A model generated the notes under the pieces. That model was given only the letters and a program-made list of their open reading frames with translations, was not told the origin of the DNA and did no database searches. Source: Planctomycetaceae bacterium (lineage in GTDB: Bacteria > Planctomycetota > Planctomycetia > Planctomycetales > Planctomycetaceae). Taken from it: a stretch of 7,645 bases of DNA. Positions 1 through 7,294 of this stretch are shown here, in pieces. The translations under genes and the position numbers were made by a program. Location: contig WFOZ01000796.1 in assembly GCA_015487825.1 (NCBI GenBank), forward strand, positions 1 through 7,645. The letters are read 5' to 3'. Numbering within the stretch: the first letter of the stretch is position 1; each line of letters begins with the position of its first letter.

Positions 1-417
1 CACCCATCTTCGCGTGCCGAGTTGCGTTCAATGAAAAATAGAGAGTAAATCTGTTATCATTGTGCCATTGATACACCGGCATGGGACTGATACGGCATTA
101 GATTTATAATAGTGGAAACCGAATTTGATGGGGGCAAGCACGCCATCCTACATTTTGAGATGAAGTTTCCAAAAGAAAAATTCGTGTTAATGAGTGTCTA
201 TTCGTAGCTCAAATCCCTGTTAGGATGCGGCACTGCCGCGCTGGGTACTCCCTGTGGTGGGGTCCTAACGTTTACCGATGAGCGTCGGCTATCGCTTAGC
301 CGCTAATAAGAATTTGAAATAGGACAGTAAGTATTTTGAGTGTCTCTTAATTATTAATGAGCACATGCATTACTGCCTGCTTTGTTTGAATATGCTGTAA
401 TAGAGTCTCGGCAACGC
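1..417. other. Gene-poor region with palindromes
   Basis: I can support no gene here. The only edge candidate is a plus-strand frame open from position 1 to a TAA at 46-48, which would be the last 15 residues of a protein; this is too short to judge. The stretch contains palindromic DNA at 219-302, listed separately, and AT-rich sequence on both sides. It lies beyond the terminator of the flagellar transcription unit, so it is probably a boundary between two units. Confidence 0.5.
219..302. repeat. Multi-hairpin palindromic element, REP-like
   Basis: The element has an outer 7-bp inverted repeat, GTTAGGA (219-225) with TCCTAAC (263-269). This encloses a GC-rich hairpin, GCGGC-ACT-GCCGC (227-239), and a small GGG-TACT-CCC hairpin (243-252), so the single strand could fold as a three-way junction. 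Seventeen bases further lies a second hairpin with a 6-bp stem and 5-nt loop, CGGCTA-TCGCT-TAGCCG (286-302). The dense symmetry in a gene-free region suggests a dispersed repeat or a structured RNA. No transposase or promoter is visible, and membership of a repeat family is inference. Confidence 0.4.
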
Positions 418-460
418 AAAAAAAGCACAGGCAACCATGGACTTTGGCTACCTGTGCTTT
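418..460 (-). terminator. Rho-independent terminator after fliA
   Basis: Read on the minus strand, a perfect 10-bp stem AAAGCACAGG (460-451) pairs with CCTGTGCTTT (431-422). After a 3x3 internal mismatch, a further 3-bp CCA/TGG stem closes a 7-nt loop. The distal arm runs directly into seven consecutive T residues (complement of the A run 418-424). The tract lies only on the minus-strand side, so the terminator serves the flagellar genes. It starts about 80 nt beyond the fliA stop and is the likely end of the whole unit. Confidence 0.85.
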
Positions 461-483
461 ACGGGCACGATTTAAGTTTGAAT

Positions 484-524
484 CTGAAAAATTGCCTGAA
501 CCGTATGGCTTGCAGCAATTTTCA
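484..524 (-). other. Second hairpin in the fliA 3' untranslated region
   Basis: CTGAAAAATTGC (484-495) and GCAATTTTCAG (514-524) form an 11-bp inverted repeat with one bulged A and an 18-nt loop, beginning about 15 nt after the fliA stop codon. There is no T run directly after the stem on the minus strand, so it is a poor terminator alone. It may protect the mRNA 3' end or assist the strong terminator just downstream. Confidence 0.5.
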
Positions 525-539
525 GTTTCCCGAAAATAC

Positions 540-1337
<798 letters not shown>

Positions 1338-1405
1338 TGAGTGTCTCGTCGTTGCCTTACGGCTGGTAGTCCATCCAGAGACGTGTGCCCAAGTGATCTT
1401 ATAAA

Positions 1406-1435
1406 AATATAACTCATGATGATTTCGAATGTGAA
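1406..1435 (-). promoter_or_regulatory. Candidate vegetative-type promoter of fliA
   Basis: On the minus strand TTCACA (1435-1430; five of six match TTGACA) is followed after 18 nt by TATATT (1411-1406; five of six match TATAAT). Transcription would begin near 1399, giving a leader of about 74 nt before the fliA start. The site lies in the orf88-fliA gap, so fliA could be expressed apart from the upstream flagellar genes. It is a motif match only, and AT-rich DNA gives such matches by chance. Confidence 0.4.
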
Positions 1436-1519
1436 CTTCAGGTGCCGGTATGAACGGCAGTAATTCACAATCTCTTTCAGGGCACTTCAAACAGCAAAAT
1501 CGTCGCTAGCCGTCAGGTC

Positions 1520-1786
1520 TTAAGAACCATTGGAATTAGCATTTGATCTCGCATCCATCACGCCCGTCTCTGCTGGTAAACTGTTAAGCGATAATTCACG
1601 CTCGGCCAGTTCCTCAACGATGTGGCGACTGATTTCTCCTATTGCAAAACCGATGCCAAGAAAAACCAAACCGACACAAATCGAGTCCTGTAAACCGCCT
1701 GTAAACGACGTTTTTTCAAATGCAGAACGTATTAACGTTGCCGCAAATGCAAGAGTACCAAGACGAAAAGCGTATTGAAGTGCCAT
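1520..1786 (-). CDS. Small membrane protein of unknown function (orf88)
   Basis: An 88-residue protein I do not recognise. A glycine-rich hydrophobic stretch at about residues 36-50 (ICVGLVFLGIGFAIG) is a confident membrane helix. Residues 5-20 (YAFRLGTLAFAATLIR) are a weaker or amphipathic first one. Between them is a short polar loop. After them come a charged segment, EISRHIVEELAEREL (51-65), that may be an amphipathic helix, and a polar Asn/Ser-rich tail. The ATG at 1786 has AGGAA 5 nt upstream, a usable ribosome binding site. The gene lies between flhG and fliA in the same orientation, 200 bp from flhG and 194 bp from fliA, so it is probably co-transcribed with flagellar genes. A role in flagellar placement or sigma-28 control is a guess from position only. 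The reading frame, ribosome site and coherent hydrophobic pattern favour a real gene. Confidence 0.7.
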   Translation of the reverse strand: MALQYAFRLGTLAFAATLIRSAFEKTSFTGGLQDSICVGLVFLGIGFAIGEISRHIVEELAERELSLNSLPAETGVMDARSNANSNGS

Positions 1787-1986
1787 CTCCGTTCCTGTTT
1801 TTTGAAAACTTTTTTATTACGACGCAACATGAGTGTAATTAAAAAAGATTGTCACTTATTCAGGATCGGCATTTTATCTTTGGTAAATTCAGTCCTTTCC
1901 ATGTAAATTATGTAATCGTCAAAGTTTGACAGTTAGTAAAAAAGAAACAAAATAAGTAAACAGATTAAAGTGATCGATTATCGCTT
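1787..1986 (-). promoter_or_regulatory. flhG-orf88 intergenic region with a dyad
   Basis: This 200-nt AT-rich gap is long for an operon and may hold a promoter for orf88. It has a perfect dyad GTCAAA-G-TTTGAC (1918-1930), the size of a typical repressor or activator site. The minus strand also reads GCCGATCC (1870-1863), six of eight bases matching the sigma-28 -10 element GCCGATAA, but no TAAA box stands at the usual distance. I cannot assign a promoter with confidence. Confidence 0.3.
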
Positions 1987-2907
1987 TCATGCAGCAGAAT
2001 ACTGGTCTGCATACAATCGCTTGATGAAAGGATGCTCTTCTCGAGTTGTGATTTGATTGGTGTTTGAATTGAGCAGTCGAGCCAACTGTGTTATTGCCAG
2101 CCCGGCTGGTGAATGAGGGGCATTAAGCAACAACGGCTCACGTGTAGAAACGGACTGCTGCATGTTAAGGTCTTCTGGAATACACCCTAAAACATTCACA
2201 TCGCACTGTAAGAACTGTCTGGCTGTCTTTCTTATGTTTTCAATTGCCGGCCTGGCGGTTTTGATATCTGCCCTGTTAAAAACGATACGAACATCCTGCA
2301 GGTCAGCTGCCCGATAAACTTTCAAGGCAGCGTAGGTATCGGCCAGCGATGTTGCTTCCAGGCTTGAAAGTAGCAATACGGTATCTGCAGAAGCTGCAAA
2401 ATGCCGAACGTTTCGAGAAATACCAGTGCCGTTATCAATGATGAAATAATCGTACTTCTGTTCTAATTGAGTCAATTCCTGAATAATCCGTTCTCGTCCT
2501 GATGATCGCAAATCGGCCAGTTCGCTTAAACCGGATGCTCCAGGCAAAATCGAAATACCTGCCGGACCATTCAGAATTATTTCTTCCAGTCGCCGGGCAC
2601 CGGTAAGCACATGGGAAAGATTCCAGTACCCATTTAAACCGCTTAACAGATCGAGATTCCCCAATCCTAAGTTCGCATCCAATAGACAGACTTTCTTCCC
2701 GGCCTGAGAAAGTGATATCGACAGGTTCAACGCAAATAACGATTTGCCAACGCCTCCTTTACCACTACAAATAGCAATTGAACGCGCAATCCGTTCTGTT
2801 GAATTTGTGATAACTTCTGATGAAGGCTGGTTATTCACTGTATTTTTTTCGATCAACGATCGCAGTACCGAAGCCTGATCTGTTTGTGTTGAATTCATAA
2901 ATCTCAT
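1987..2907 (-). CDS. flhG: Flagellar number regulator FlhG (MinD-like ATPase)
   Basis: A 306-residue ParA/MinD-family ATPase (also called FleN, YlxH or MinD2) that limits flagellar number and acts with FlhF at the membrane. Near the N-terminus, DQASVLR (residues 10-16) fits the DQAxxLR motif that stimulates FlhF GTPase activity. The deviant Walker A is KGGVGKS (50-56), with signature lysine K50. The A' motif is DANLGLGNLD (77-86). The Walker B/switch II stretch is FIIDNGTGIS (155-164) instead of the more usual DTGAG, with the aspartate D158 kept. The C-terminus (about 290-306) has aromatic and basic residues that could be a short membrane-targeting helix. Start codons at 2907 and 2898 are both possible and neither has a strong ribosome site; the shorter form still keeps DQAxxLR. 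It follows flhF by 91 bp containing a REP-like pair. Confidence 0.93.
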   Translation of the reverse strand: MRFMNSTQTDQASVLRSLIEKNTVNNQPSSEVITNSTERIARSIAICSGKGGVGKSLFALNLSISLSQAGKKVCLLDANLGLGNLDLLSGLNGYWNLSHVLTGARRLEEIILNGPAGISILPGASGLSELADLRSSGRERIIQELTQLEQKYDYFIIDNGTGISRNVRHFAASADTVLLLSSLEATSLADTYAALKVYRAADLQDVRIVFNRADIKTARPAIENIRKTARQFLQCDVNVLGCIPEDLNMQQSVSTREPLLLNAPHSPAGLAITQLARLLNSNTNQITTREEHPFIKRLYADQYSAA

Positions 2908-2923
2908 TCAGATAAAATCGTGG

Positions 2924-2996
2924 GGTACGTTGTAACGCACCAAACACTTTGTGTACAGAACTCTCAAAGGTGCGTCACGCACGACGCACCCTGTAC
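2924..2996. repeat. REP-like palindrome pair between flhF and flhG
   Basis: Two related palindromes lie in the 91-bp gap. The first (2924-2941) reads on the minus strand GGTGCGTTACAACGTACC, a hairpin with one G-T wobble. The second (2969-2990) is GGTGCGTC-ACGCAC-GACGCACC, a perfect 8-bp stem with 6-nt loop. It is flanked by a further GTACAG (2953-2958) and CTGTAC (2991-2996) pair, with a 10-nt one-sided bulge. Both share the GGTGCGT foot, which resembles short GC-rich REP/BIME repeats mobilised by RAYT transposases in other bacteria. No T run follows, so an intrinsic terminator is unlikely. The hairpin just after flhF could adjust the flhF:flhG ratio. Family assignment is inference. Confidence 0.55.
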
Positions 2997-2998
2997 GG

Positions 2999-4261
2999 TT
3001 ATGTTTCAATCTGTTCGTGTCCCAAAACCAGTTTTGCGGTGCGGGTTCGCTCTGCTGGTTCGATATCGTTCGGTACATTCTGTCCGGTTGTCAGGTAACT
3101 TAATGACTGTCCGAGTTTTCCACAGACATTAACCATCGAACCAAGCCCGGGAGCTTCGTCCAGTTTGGTGAATATGATCGAAGTCGGCTGGACTGCAGAA
3201 AATTTCTCGACAGTCTTTTTCAAATTACGGTAGCCGGTAGTTGCGCTTAGCACGAGATGAATTTCATCGACTACAATTTCGCTGAGATAATTTTTCAGTT
3301 CCTGAATTCGAAGATCATCCTGCGGACTGCGACCTGCCGTATCGATAAGGATCAGGTCCATCTGCGCCAGTTCATTAACGGCCTGTTTCATTTCTCGTGT
3401 TGAGGTAACAACCTTCATCGGCAAGTCGATAATATCTGCATAAGTTCTCAACTGCTCGACTGCTGCGATGCGATAAGTATCAACTGTAATCAGTCCCATT
3501 CGAATGTTATCACGCAAGCGAAAATTTGCAGCCAGTTTTGCAATTGTTGTTGTTTTTCCCACGCCGGTTGGTCCAACCAGTGCGACGATTTTCTGCTGGC
3601 CGGGCGTTACTTTAATTGCCTCACTACACTCGATCTGAGATTCCACCATGCCGAGTAAGTACGCCCGAATACGTTCAGGATGATTTAAGTCTTCCTGAGA
3701 ACATCGATGCCTTAACCTGGTGACTAATTCACGGGCCAGATCATCTTCGATATCAGAATCTATCAACTCGGTGTAGACATCAAACAATTCCGGCGGGATA
3801 TTCGGCGTGGCATTGGCCTGAACCTGTTGCGTTAATTGCTCCACCATGTTCTGCAACGCATCGAGTCGTTCGCTAACGAGCTTTTCTAACTTGGCGGATT
3901 CTGTCTCAACCTTTTCTGAATCAGGACTTTTGATATTCAGGCTTTCCTTTTTGTGCCTGTCTTCTACGGGTATCTTAGGGAGATCAAAAGATTCACGTGC
4001 GCTGGAACTCTGAACTGGTGATTGAGGGAGAGTATTATTGGAATGAGCCTCTTCCAGATGCTGTTTCGGTTCAGGTGGTATATTTTCCTCACCGGCAAGC
4101 GCAACAATTTCTGTTTCTACTCTCTCTTTCTGCCAGGGAATCAGCGATTTGACTGGTATCTGGCGTGTATGCAAAATGAATGCATCAGAGCCAAGCTCCT
4201 GTCTGACCAGCTGCAGAGCCTCGTTCATCGTTTCCGCACGAAATGTTTTGATGTCGGGCAT
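2999..4261 (-). CDS. flhF: Flagellar placement GTPase FlhF
   Basis: A 420-residue SRP-type GTPase, with Ffh and FtsY the third member of this family, which marks the site of flagellar assembly at the membrane. The N-terminal B domain begins with the typical MPDIKTFRAETMNEALQLVR (1-20) and is followed by a variable, charged linker (about 60-125). The helical N region covers about 125-215. The G domain has G1 GPTGVGKTTT (230-239), the family insertion DTYRIAAVEQLRTYA (261-275), G3 DTAGR (307-311), G4 TKLDEA (365-370) and G5-like TTGQNVPNDIEPA (391-403), so it looks fully active. The ATG at 4261 is preferred over an adjacent in-frame TTG at 4264 because AAGGA lies 7 nt upstream of the ATG. It begins 28 bp after flhA, a tight operon link. 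The length is normal for the family. Confidence 0.96.
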   Translation of the reverse strand: MPDIKTFRAETMNEALQLVRQELGSDAFILHTRQIPVKSLIPWQKERVETEIVALAGEENIPPEPKQHLEEAHSNNTLPQSPVQSSSARESFDLPKIPVEDRHKKESLNIKSPDSEKVETESAKLEKLVSERLDALQNMVEQLTQQVQANATPNIPPELFDVYTELIDSDIEDDLARELVTRLRHRCSQEDLNHPERIRAYLLGMVESQIECSEAIKVTPGQQKIVALVGPTGVGKTTTIAKLAANFRLRDNIRMGLITVDTYRIAAVEQLRTYADIIDLPMKVVTSTREMKQAVNELAQMDLILIDTAGRSPQDDLRIQELKNYLSEIVVDEIHLVLSATTGYRNLKKTVEKFSAVQPTSIIFTKLDEAPGLGSMVNVCGKLGQSLSYLTTGQNVPNDIEPAERTRTAKLVLGHEQIET

Positions 4262-4289
4262 CAATTTATCCTTATCAATAACTTGTTAT

Positions 4290-6452
4290 CTAAGTGGCCT
4301 GTTGTGTTTTAGGAGACTGTCCATGATTCATCGGCTGTGGGTTGCCGGCTGGTGAAACTGTCAGAATATCTGCACTCACTTGCCCATGAGCTTCAACTTG
4401 AGTATCTCGCGTCACTTCATTCAAACTCATTACGGCAAGCTTGGGTAGTGCAGAAGATGTGATCTGCTTCAGACCAGCTCGAACCTGTGGACTGCAAATA
4501 ACAACTGGCGGCCGACCGGTTTTTACCAGTTTTTCCAATTGAGTCGCCAACCCGAGTGTGACCGCTTCGCTTACCTGGGAGGAAAGTTTAATAATCATTC
4601 CCCGCTCGCCAAATTCAAAGCCGGCAGCAAGAATGTCTTCGAGTTTTGGGTCCAAAGTGATTACATGCAATGTCCGATTGCTGTCGCGATACTGCTGGCA
4701 GATTGTCCGAGCCAGTGTGTGCCGAACATATTCTGTTAGAATCGCAAGCTCTTTGGTTCGATCCGCATAGTCGGAGAGTGTTTCAAGTATCGATTCCAGA
4801 TCTCGAATCGGAATTCGTTCAGAAAGTAAATTTTCAAGTACCTGATGAACCTGCGATGCCCGTAAAACATCCGGGATCAATTCTTCAACCACCATCGGAG
4901 AAGATTCCTTAAGGTGATCAAGAAGTTCGTGTACCTGCTGACGTGAAAGCAGTTCTCCGCTGTGCTCACGAACAATTTCGGTCAAATGAGTAACGACAAC
5001 TGCAGATGGCTCAACGACGCTGAACCCGAGCATTTCTGCCCGTTCACGATGCATCGGTTCAATCCATTTTGCCGGGCGATTGAAAGCCGGTTCGATCGTA
5101 TCAATCCCCTGGATTTCACCACTGGCTAATCCGGTATTGATTGCCAACAACTTATCGGGAAGCACCTCACCCCAGGCAACCGGCACACTGCGGATTTTCA
5201 CCTGATATTCATTCTGCTTCAGCCGCATATTGTCCCGAACGCGCACTTTAGGCATTAAAATCCCAAGGTCCTGTGCAATACGATCTCTGACCCGAGTCAC
5301 ACGATCAAGCATGTCTCCACCTCGGGCAGGATCAGCCAGAACCAACAAGCCTAAACCTAAATCAAGTTCCATCGGATTTACATGCAGATGATCTTCAGGA
5401 CCTGGTTCCGGATTAGCTTGCTGCTCTTCCTGCTCCTGCTGTTGCTCTTCCTGTTTGATGGTATCATTTTTTTGTGTTGTTTGTAAAAACAACCCAATCG
5501 CCCCCAGGCTGATTCCGAGTGTCAGCATTGGTGCTGCAGGTAGTCCGGTGAACGATAATGAAACCAGAAAAGCGGCTGAAAGATACATCGCAACTGGATG
5601 CCGAAAGAGTTGACCGATTACATCGCCGGATAAGTTACTGTCACCACTGGTTCGAGTCACAATCAAACCTGCTGCCAGCGAAATCAGAAAAGCGGGCACC
5701 TGGGTAACAAGTCCATCACCAATCGTCAACGTGGTAAAAATATTAGCAGCTTCTATGAAAGTCATTCCTTCCTGAACAACTCCAATAAACAATCCGCCAA
5801 TAATGTTGATCAATGTAATGATAATACTGGCAATCGAATCACCACGAACGAACTTGCCTGCACCATCCATCGCCCCGTAAAAGTCAGCCTGAGCAGAAAC
5901 TTCTTCACGGCGGGTTTTTGCCTGGTCCTGCGTGATCAACCCTGCATTCAAATCGGCATCAATTGCCATCTGTTTACCGGGCATTCCATCAAGCGCAAAC
6001 CGGGCAGCAACTTCGCCAATTCGCGTTGCACCTTTGGTGATAACCATAAACTGGATCGTGACCAGGATGATAAAGATGATCACCCCAATCGCAGGCGATC
6101 CTCCTGCCACGAATTCACCAAACGCCTGAATAACTCCCCCGGCCGCTTCGGTTCCACGTGTTGAAGCACCGGAAAGAATCAGACGGGTAGAAGCAACATT
6201 CAAAACAAGACGCGAAAGTGTTGTCCCCAACAGCAACGCAGGAAAAACACTGAATTCAAGAGGTTTTTTGACATGAATCGTGGTCATCAAAATAACAACC
6301 GCCACCGTAATGTTGCACGCCAGAAGCAGGTCCAGCAACATCGGATGCATCGGCACGATAATCACCAGAATCGAACTGATGAATAGCACCGGAAAAATCA
6401 AATTCAGATTTCGTTGCAATAATTCGCGCAACGATCCTGAAGAACCATCCAT
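4290..6452 (-). CDS. flhA: Flagellar export gate protein FlhA
   Basis: A 720-residue inner-membrane protein and the largest part of the flagellar type III export gate; its cytoplasmic domains form a nonamer that docks chaperone-substrate complexes. The N-terminal half (about 16-325) holds roughly eight membrane helices. The FHIPEP family signature RIGEVAARFALDGMPGKQ is at 144-161, followed by the conserved cytoplasmic loop with DADLNAGLI (165-173) and FYGAMDGAGKFVRGD (191-205). A Glu/Gln-rich linker (334-345) leads to the cytoplasmic domain (about 355-680). The tail after about residue 680 is a polar, probably disordered extension of some 40 residues, slightly longer than in the 692-residue E. 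coli protein. The ATG at 6452 has GAGAG about 8 nt upstream, a weak ribosome site. It is the first flagellar gene of the unit and the overlapping open frames are not genes. Confidence 0.97.
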   Translation of the reverse strand: MDGSSGSLRELLQRNLNLIFPVLFISSILVIIVPMHPMLLDLLLACNITVAVVILMTTIHVKKPLEFSVFPALLLGTTLSRLVLNVASTRLILSGASTRGTEAAGGVIQAFGEFVAGGSPAIGVIIFIILVTIQFMVITKGATRIGEVAARFALDGMPGKQMAIDADLNAGLITQDQAKTRREEVSAQADFYGAMDGAGKFVRGDSIASIIITLINIIGGLFIGVVQEGMTFIEAANIFTTLTIGDGLVTQVPAFLISLAAGLIVTRTSGDSNLSGDVIGQLFRHPVAMYLSAAFLVSLSFTGLPAAPMLTLGISLGAIGLFLQTTQKNDTIKQEEQQQEQEEQQANPEPGPEDHLHVNPMELDLGLGLLVLADPARGGDMLDRVTRVRDRIAQDLGILMPKVRVRDNMRLKQNEYQVKIRSVPVAWGEVLPDKLLAINTGLASGEIQGIDTIEPAFNRPAKWIEPMHRERAEMLGFSVVEPSAVVVTHLTEIVREHSGELLSRQQVHELLDHLKESSPMVVEELIPDVLRASQVHQVLENLLSERIPIRDLESILETLSDYADRTKELAILTEYVRHTLARTICQQYRDSNRTLHVITLDPKLEDILAAGFEFGERGMIIKLSSQVSEAVTLGLATQLEKLVKTGRPPVVICSPQVRAGLKQITSSALPKLAVMSLNEVTRDTQVEAHGQVSADILTVSPAGNPQPMNHGQSPKTQQAT
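5418..5455 (-). repeat. Low-complexity repeat encoding the FlhA linker
   Basis: The plus strand has a CTG/CTC/TTC-rich tract in which TGCTCTTCCTG occurs at 5422-5432 and again at 5443-5453, 21 bp (seven codons) apart. It encodes the EEQQQEQEEQQ linker between the FlhA membrane and cytoplasmic domains. The codon-multiple period suggests in-frame duplication by slippage, which a flexible linker would tolerate. Confidence 0.5.
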
Positions 6453-6503
6453 GAAAAAACTCTCTGCTCCATCACATCCTGTGATAGAAATATGGTGGGA
6501 ACT

Positions 6504-6530
6504 AGGAAGGGAAAAGGGGAAGGGAAGGAA
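6504..6530. other. Homopurine-homopyrimidine tract
   Basis: The plus strand is pure A/G for 27 nt with near mirror symmetry (GGAAGGG runs on both sides of GAAAAGGGG). Such tracts can form triplex DNA. In the minus-strand transcript it would be C/U-rich and free of G, a property of Rho or ribosomal protein S1 loading sites. It lies about 50-78 nt before the flhA start. Any function is inference. Confidence 0.45.
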
Positions 6531-6622
6531 TAAAACTTTAAGACCGAATATCTAAATTCAAAATGAGAAATTCTAATGCAATAAACCACTCACTCTGAAT
6601 TTCGAGATTACGATCTCGGATT

Positions 6623-6638
6623 TGCAGGATTGATTCCA
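6623..6638 (-). promoter_or_regulatory. Weak sigma-54-like -24/-12 element
   Basis: The minus strand reads TGGAATCAATCCTGCA. The GG and GC dinucleotides are exactly 10 nt apart as in TGGCAC-N5-TTGCA, and four of five -12 bases match, but the -24 half matches only partly. It lies 171 nt upstream of flhA inside a hairpin. Sigma-54 control of early flagellar genes is common elsewhere, so it is recorded as a weak candidate. Confidence 0.2.
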
Positions 6639-6786
6639 GGCAAATCTAAATAGGTTTGGTAGGATTATCTGTCTGCTCACAAGGTAGGAAAAAACGTGAG
6701 CAATTCGAAGGGGTTGAGAGGGAGTGATATGGGATACGGAAAAAACTGTCCAGACGAAATGTGAAAAAAGATTAAAGTTAAATCCC

Positions 6787-7245
6787 TCACAACGCCGAGG
6801 GGGCAGATTCCCGGTCTTCAGCTTCAAGAAATGCCTGCAACATGAACTGGGCGGCCAGTTTATCAAGATGCTGTTTTCGCTTTGCAGGACTCATCTTAAA
6901 TTCACGTAAGTGGTTGTGGGCCATAGAGGTAGTAAATCGTTCATCCCAAAAAGTGAGCGGCAATTCTGTTGCCTGACTGGCCCATTTCCCAAATTCGCGA
7001 GCCTCTTTCGCCTTCTCGCCTTCATCCCCACTCATGTGAACAGGTAGTCCGACAACAAGACCTTGGATACGATATTCTTTGCAGATCTTACAGAGGATTC
7101 TGGCATCCTGGGCAGGTTGCGAACGATGCAACGTTTCGAGAGCCGACGCAATACTCTGGTCCGGAGTTGAAACCGCTATTCCAACACGCCTGGAACCATA
7201 ATCCAGCCCCAGAAGAGCACCGGAAGCAGGAAATTCTTCTGACAT
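6787..7245 (-). CDS. ruvX: RuvX/YqgF family pre-16S rRNA nuclease
   Basis: A 152-residue RNase H-fold protein of the YqgF/RuvX family, first described as a putative Holliday junction resolvase and later linked to maturation of the 16S rRNA 5' end. The first acidic residue is D15 in LGLDYGSRRVGIA (12-24). GLVVGLPVHMSGDEG (62-76) is the conserved nucleotide-like loop, WDERFTT (100-106) carries E102, and HLDKLAAQFML (126-136) carries the last acidic residue D128. All expected acidic positions are present, so it should be active. It is slightly longer than the usual 135-145 residues because of a short tail, EDRESAPSAL, whose DNA matches a nearby repeat. The ATG at 7245 has no strong ribosome site. 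It probably is a housekeeping neighbour, not a flagellar gene. Confidence 0.95.
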   Translation of the reverse strand: MSEEFPASGALLGLDYGSRRVGIAVSTPDQSIASALETLHRSQPAQDARILCKICKEYRIQGLVVGLPVHMSGDEGEKAKEAREFGKWASQATELPLTFWDERFTTSMAHNHLREFKMSPAKRKQHLDKLAAQFMLQAFLEAEDRESAPSAL

Positions 7246-7294
7246 ATTCAGTTCACTCTACGACATGAGACGAAACTATCGCCTTGAATCGGTG

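Larger units (their letters stand above)
6453..6786 (-). promoter_or_regulatory. Structured leader region between ruvX and flhA
   Basis: This 334-bp gap has no gene I can support. In transcription order it contains a 6-bp hairpin GCTCAC/GTGAGC (6701-6675), then two hairpins placed back to back: GATTTGC/GCAAATC (6646-6619) and CGAGAT-loop-ATCTCG (6618-6603). A pure pyrimidine tract follows (complement of 6504-6530), then the weak flhA ribosome site. No T run follows any stem, so none is a clear terminator for ruvX. The region is long enough for an flhA promoter and a structured 5' leader, but no riboswitch class is recognised. Confidence 0.4.

Noticed and set aside
1430..1470. Sigma-28-like promoter GAAAGAGA-N12-GCCGTTCA before fliA
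   Set aside because: The -10 half matches only five of eight bases, the spacing is off by one, and the vegetative-type promoter nearby is better.
2969..2990. Intrinsic terminator after flhF
   Set aside because: The stem is strong but no T run follows it on either strand, and flhG lies directly downstream.
4262..4264. TTG start for FlhF one codon upstream
   Set aside because: The adjacent ATG has better spacing to AAGGA and matches the usual FlhF N-terminus.
6280..6555. 91-codon plus-strand frame opposite the flhA start
   Set aside because: It is antisense to the conserved FlhA membrane region and ends in the purine tract, so it is a shadow.
6573..6866. 97-codon minus-strand frame overlapping the end of ruvX
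   Set aside because: It overlaps ruvX in another frame and then runs through hairpins; the composition does not resemble a protein.
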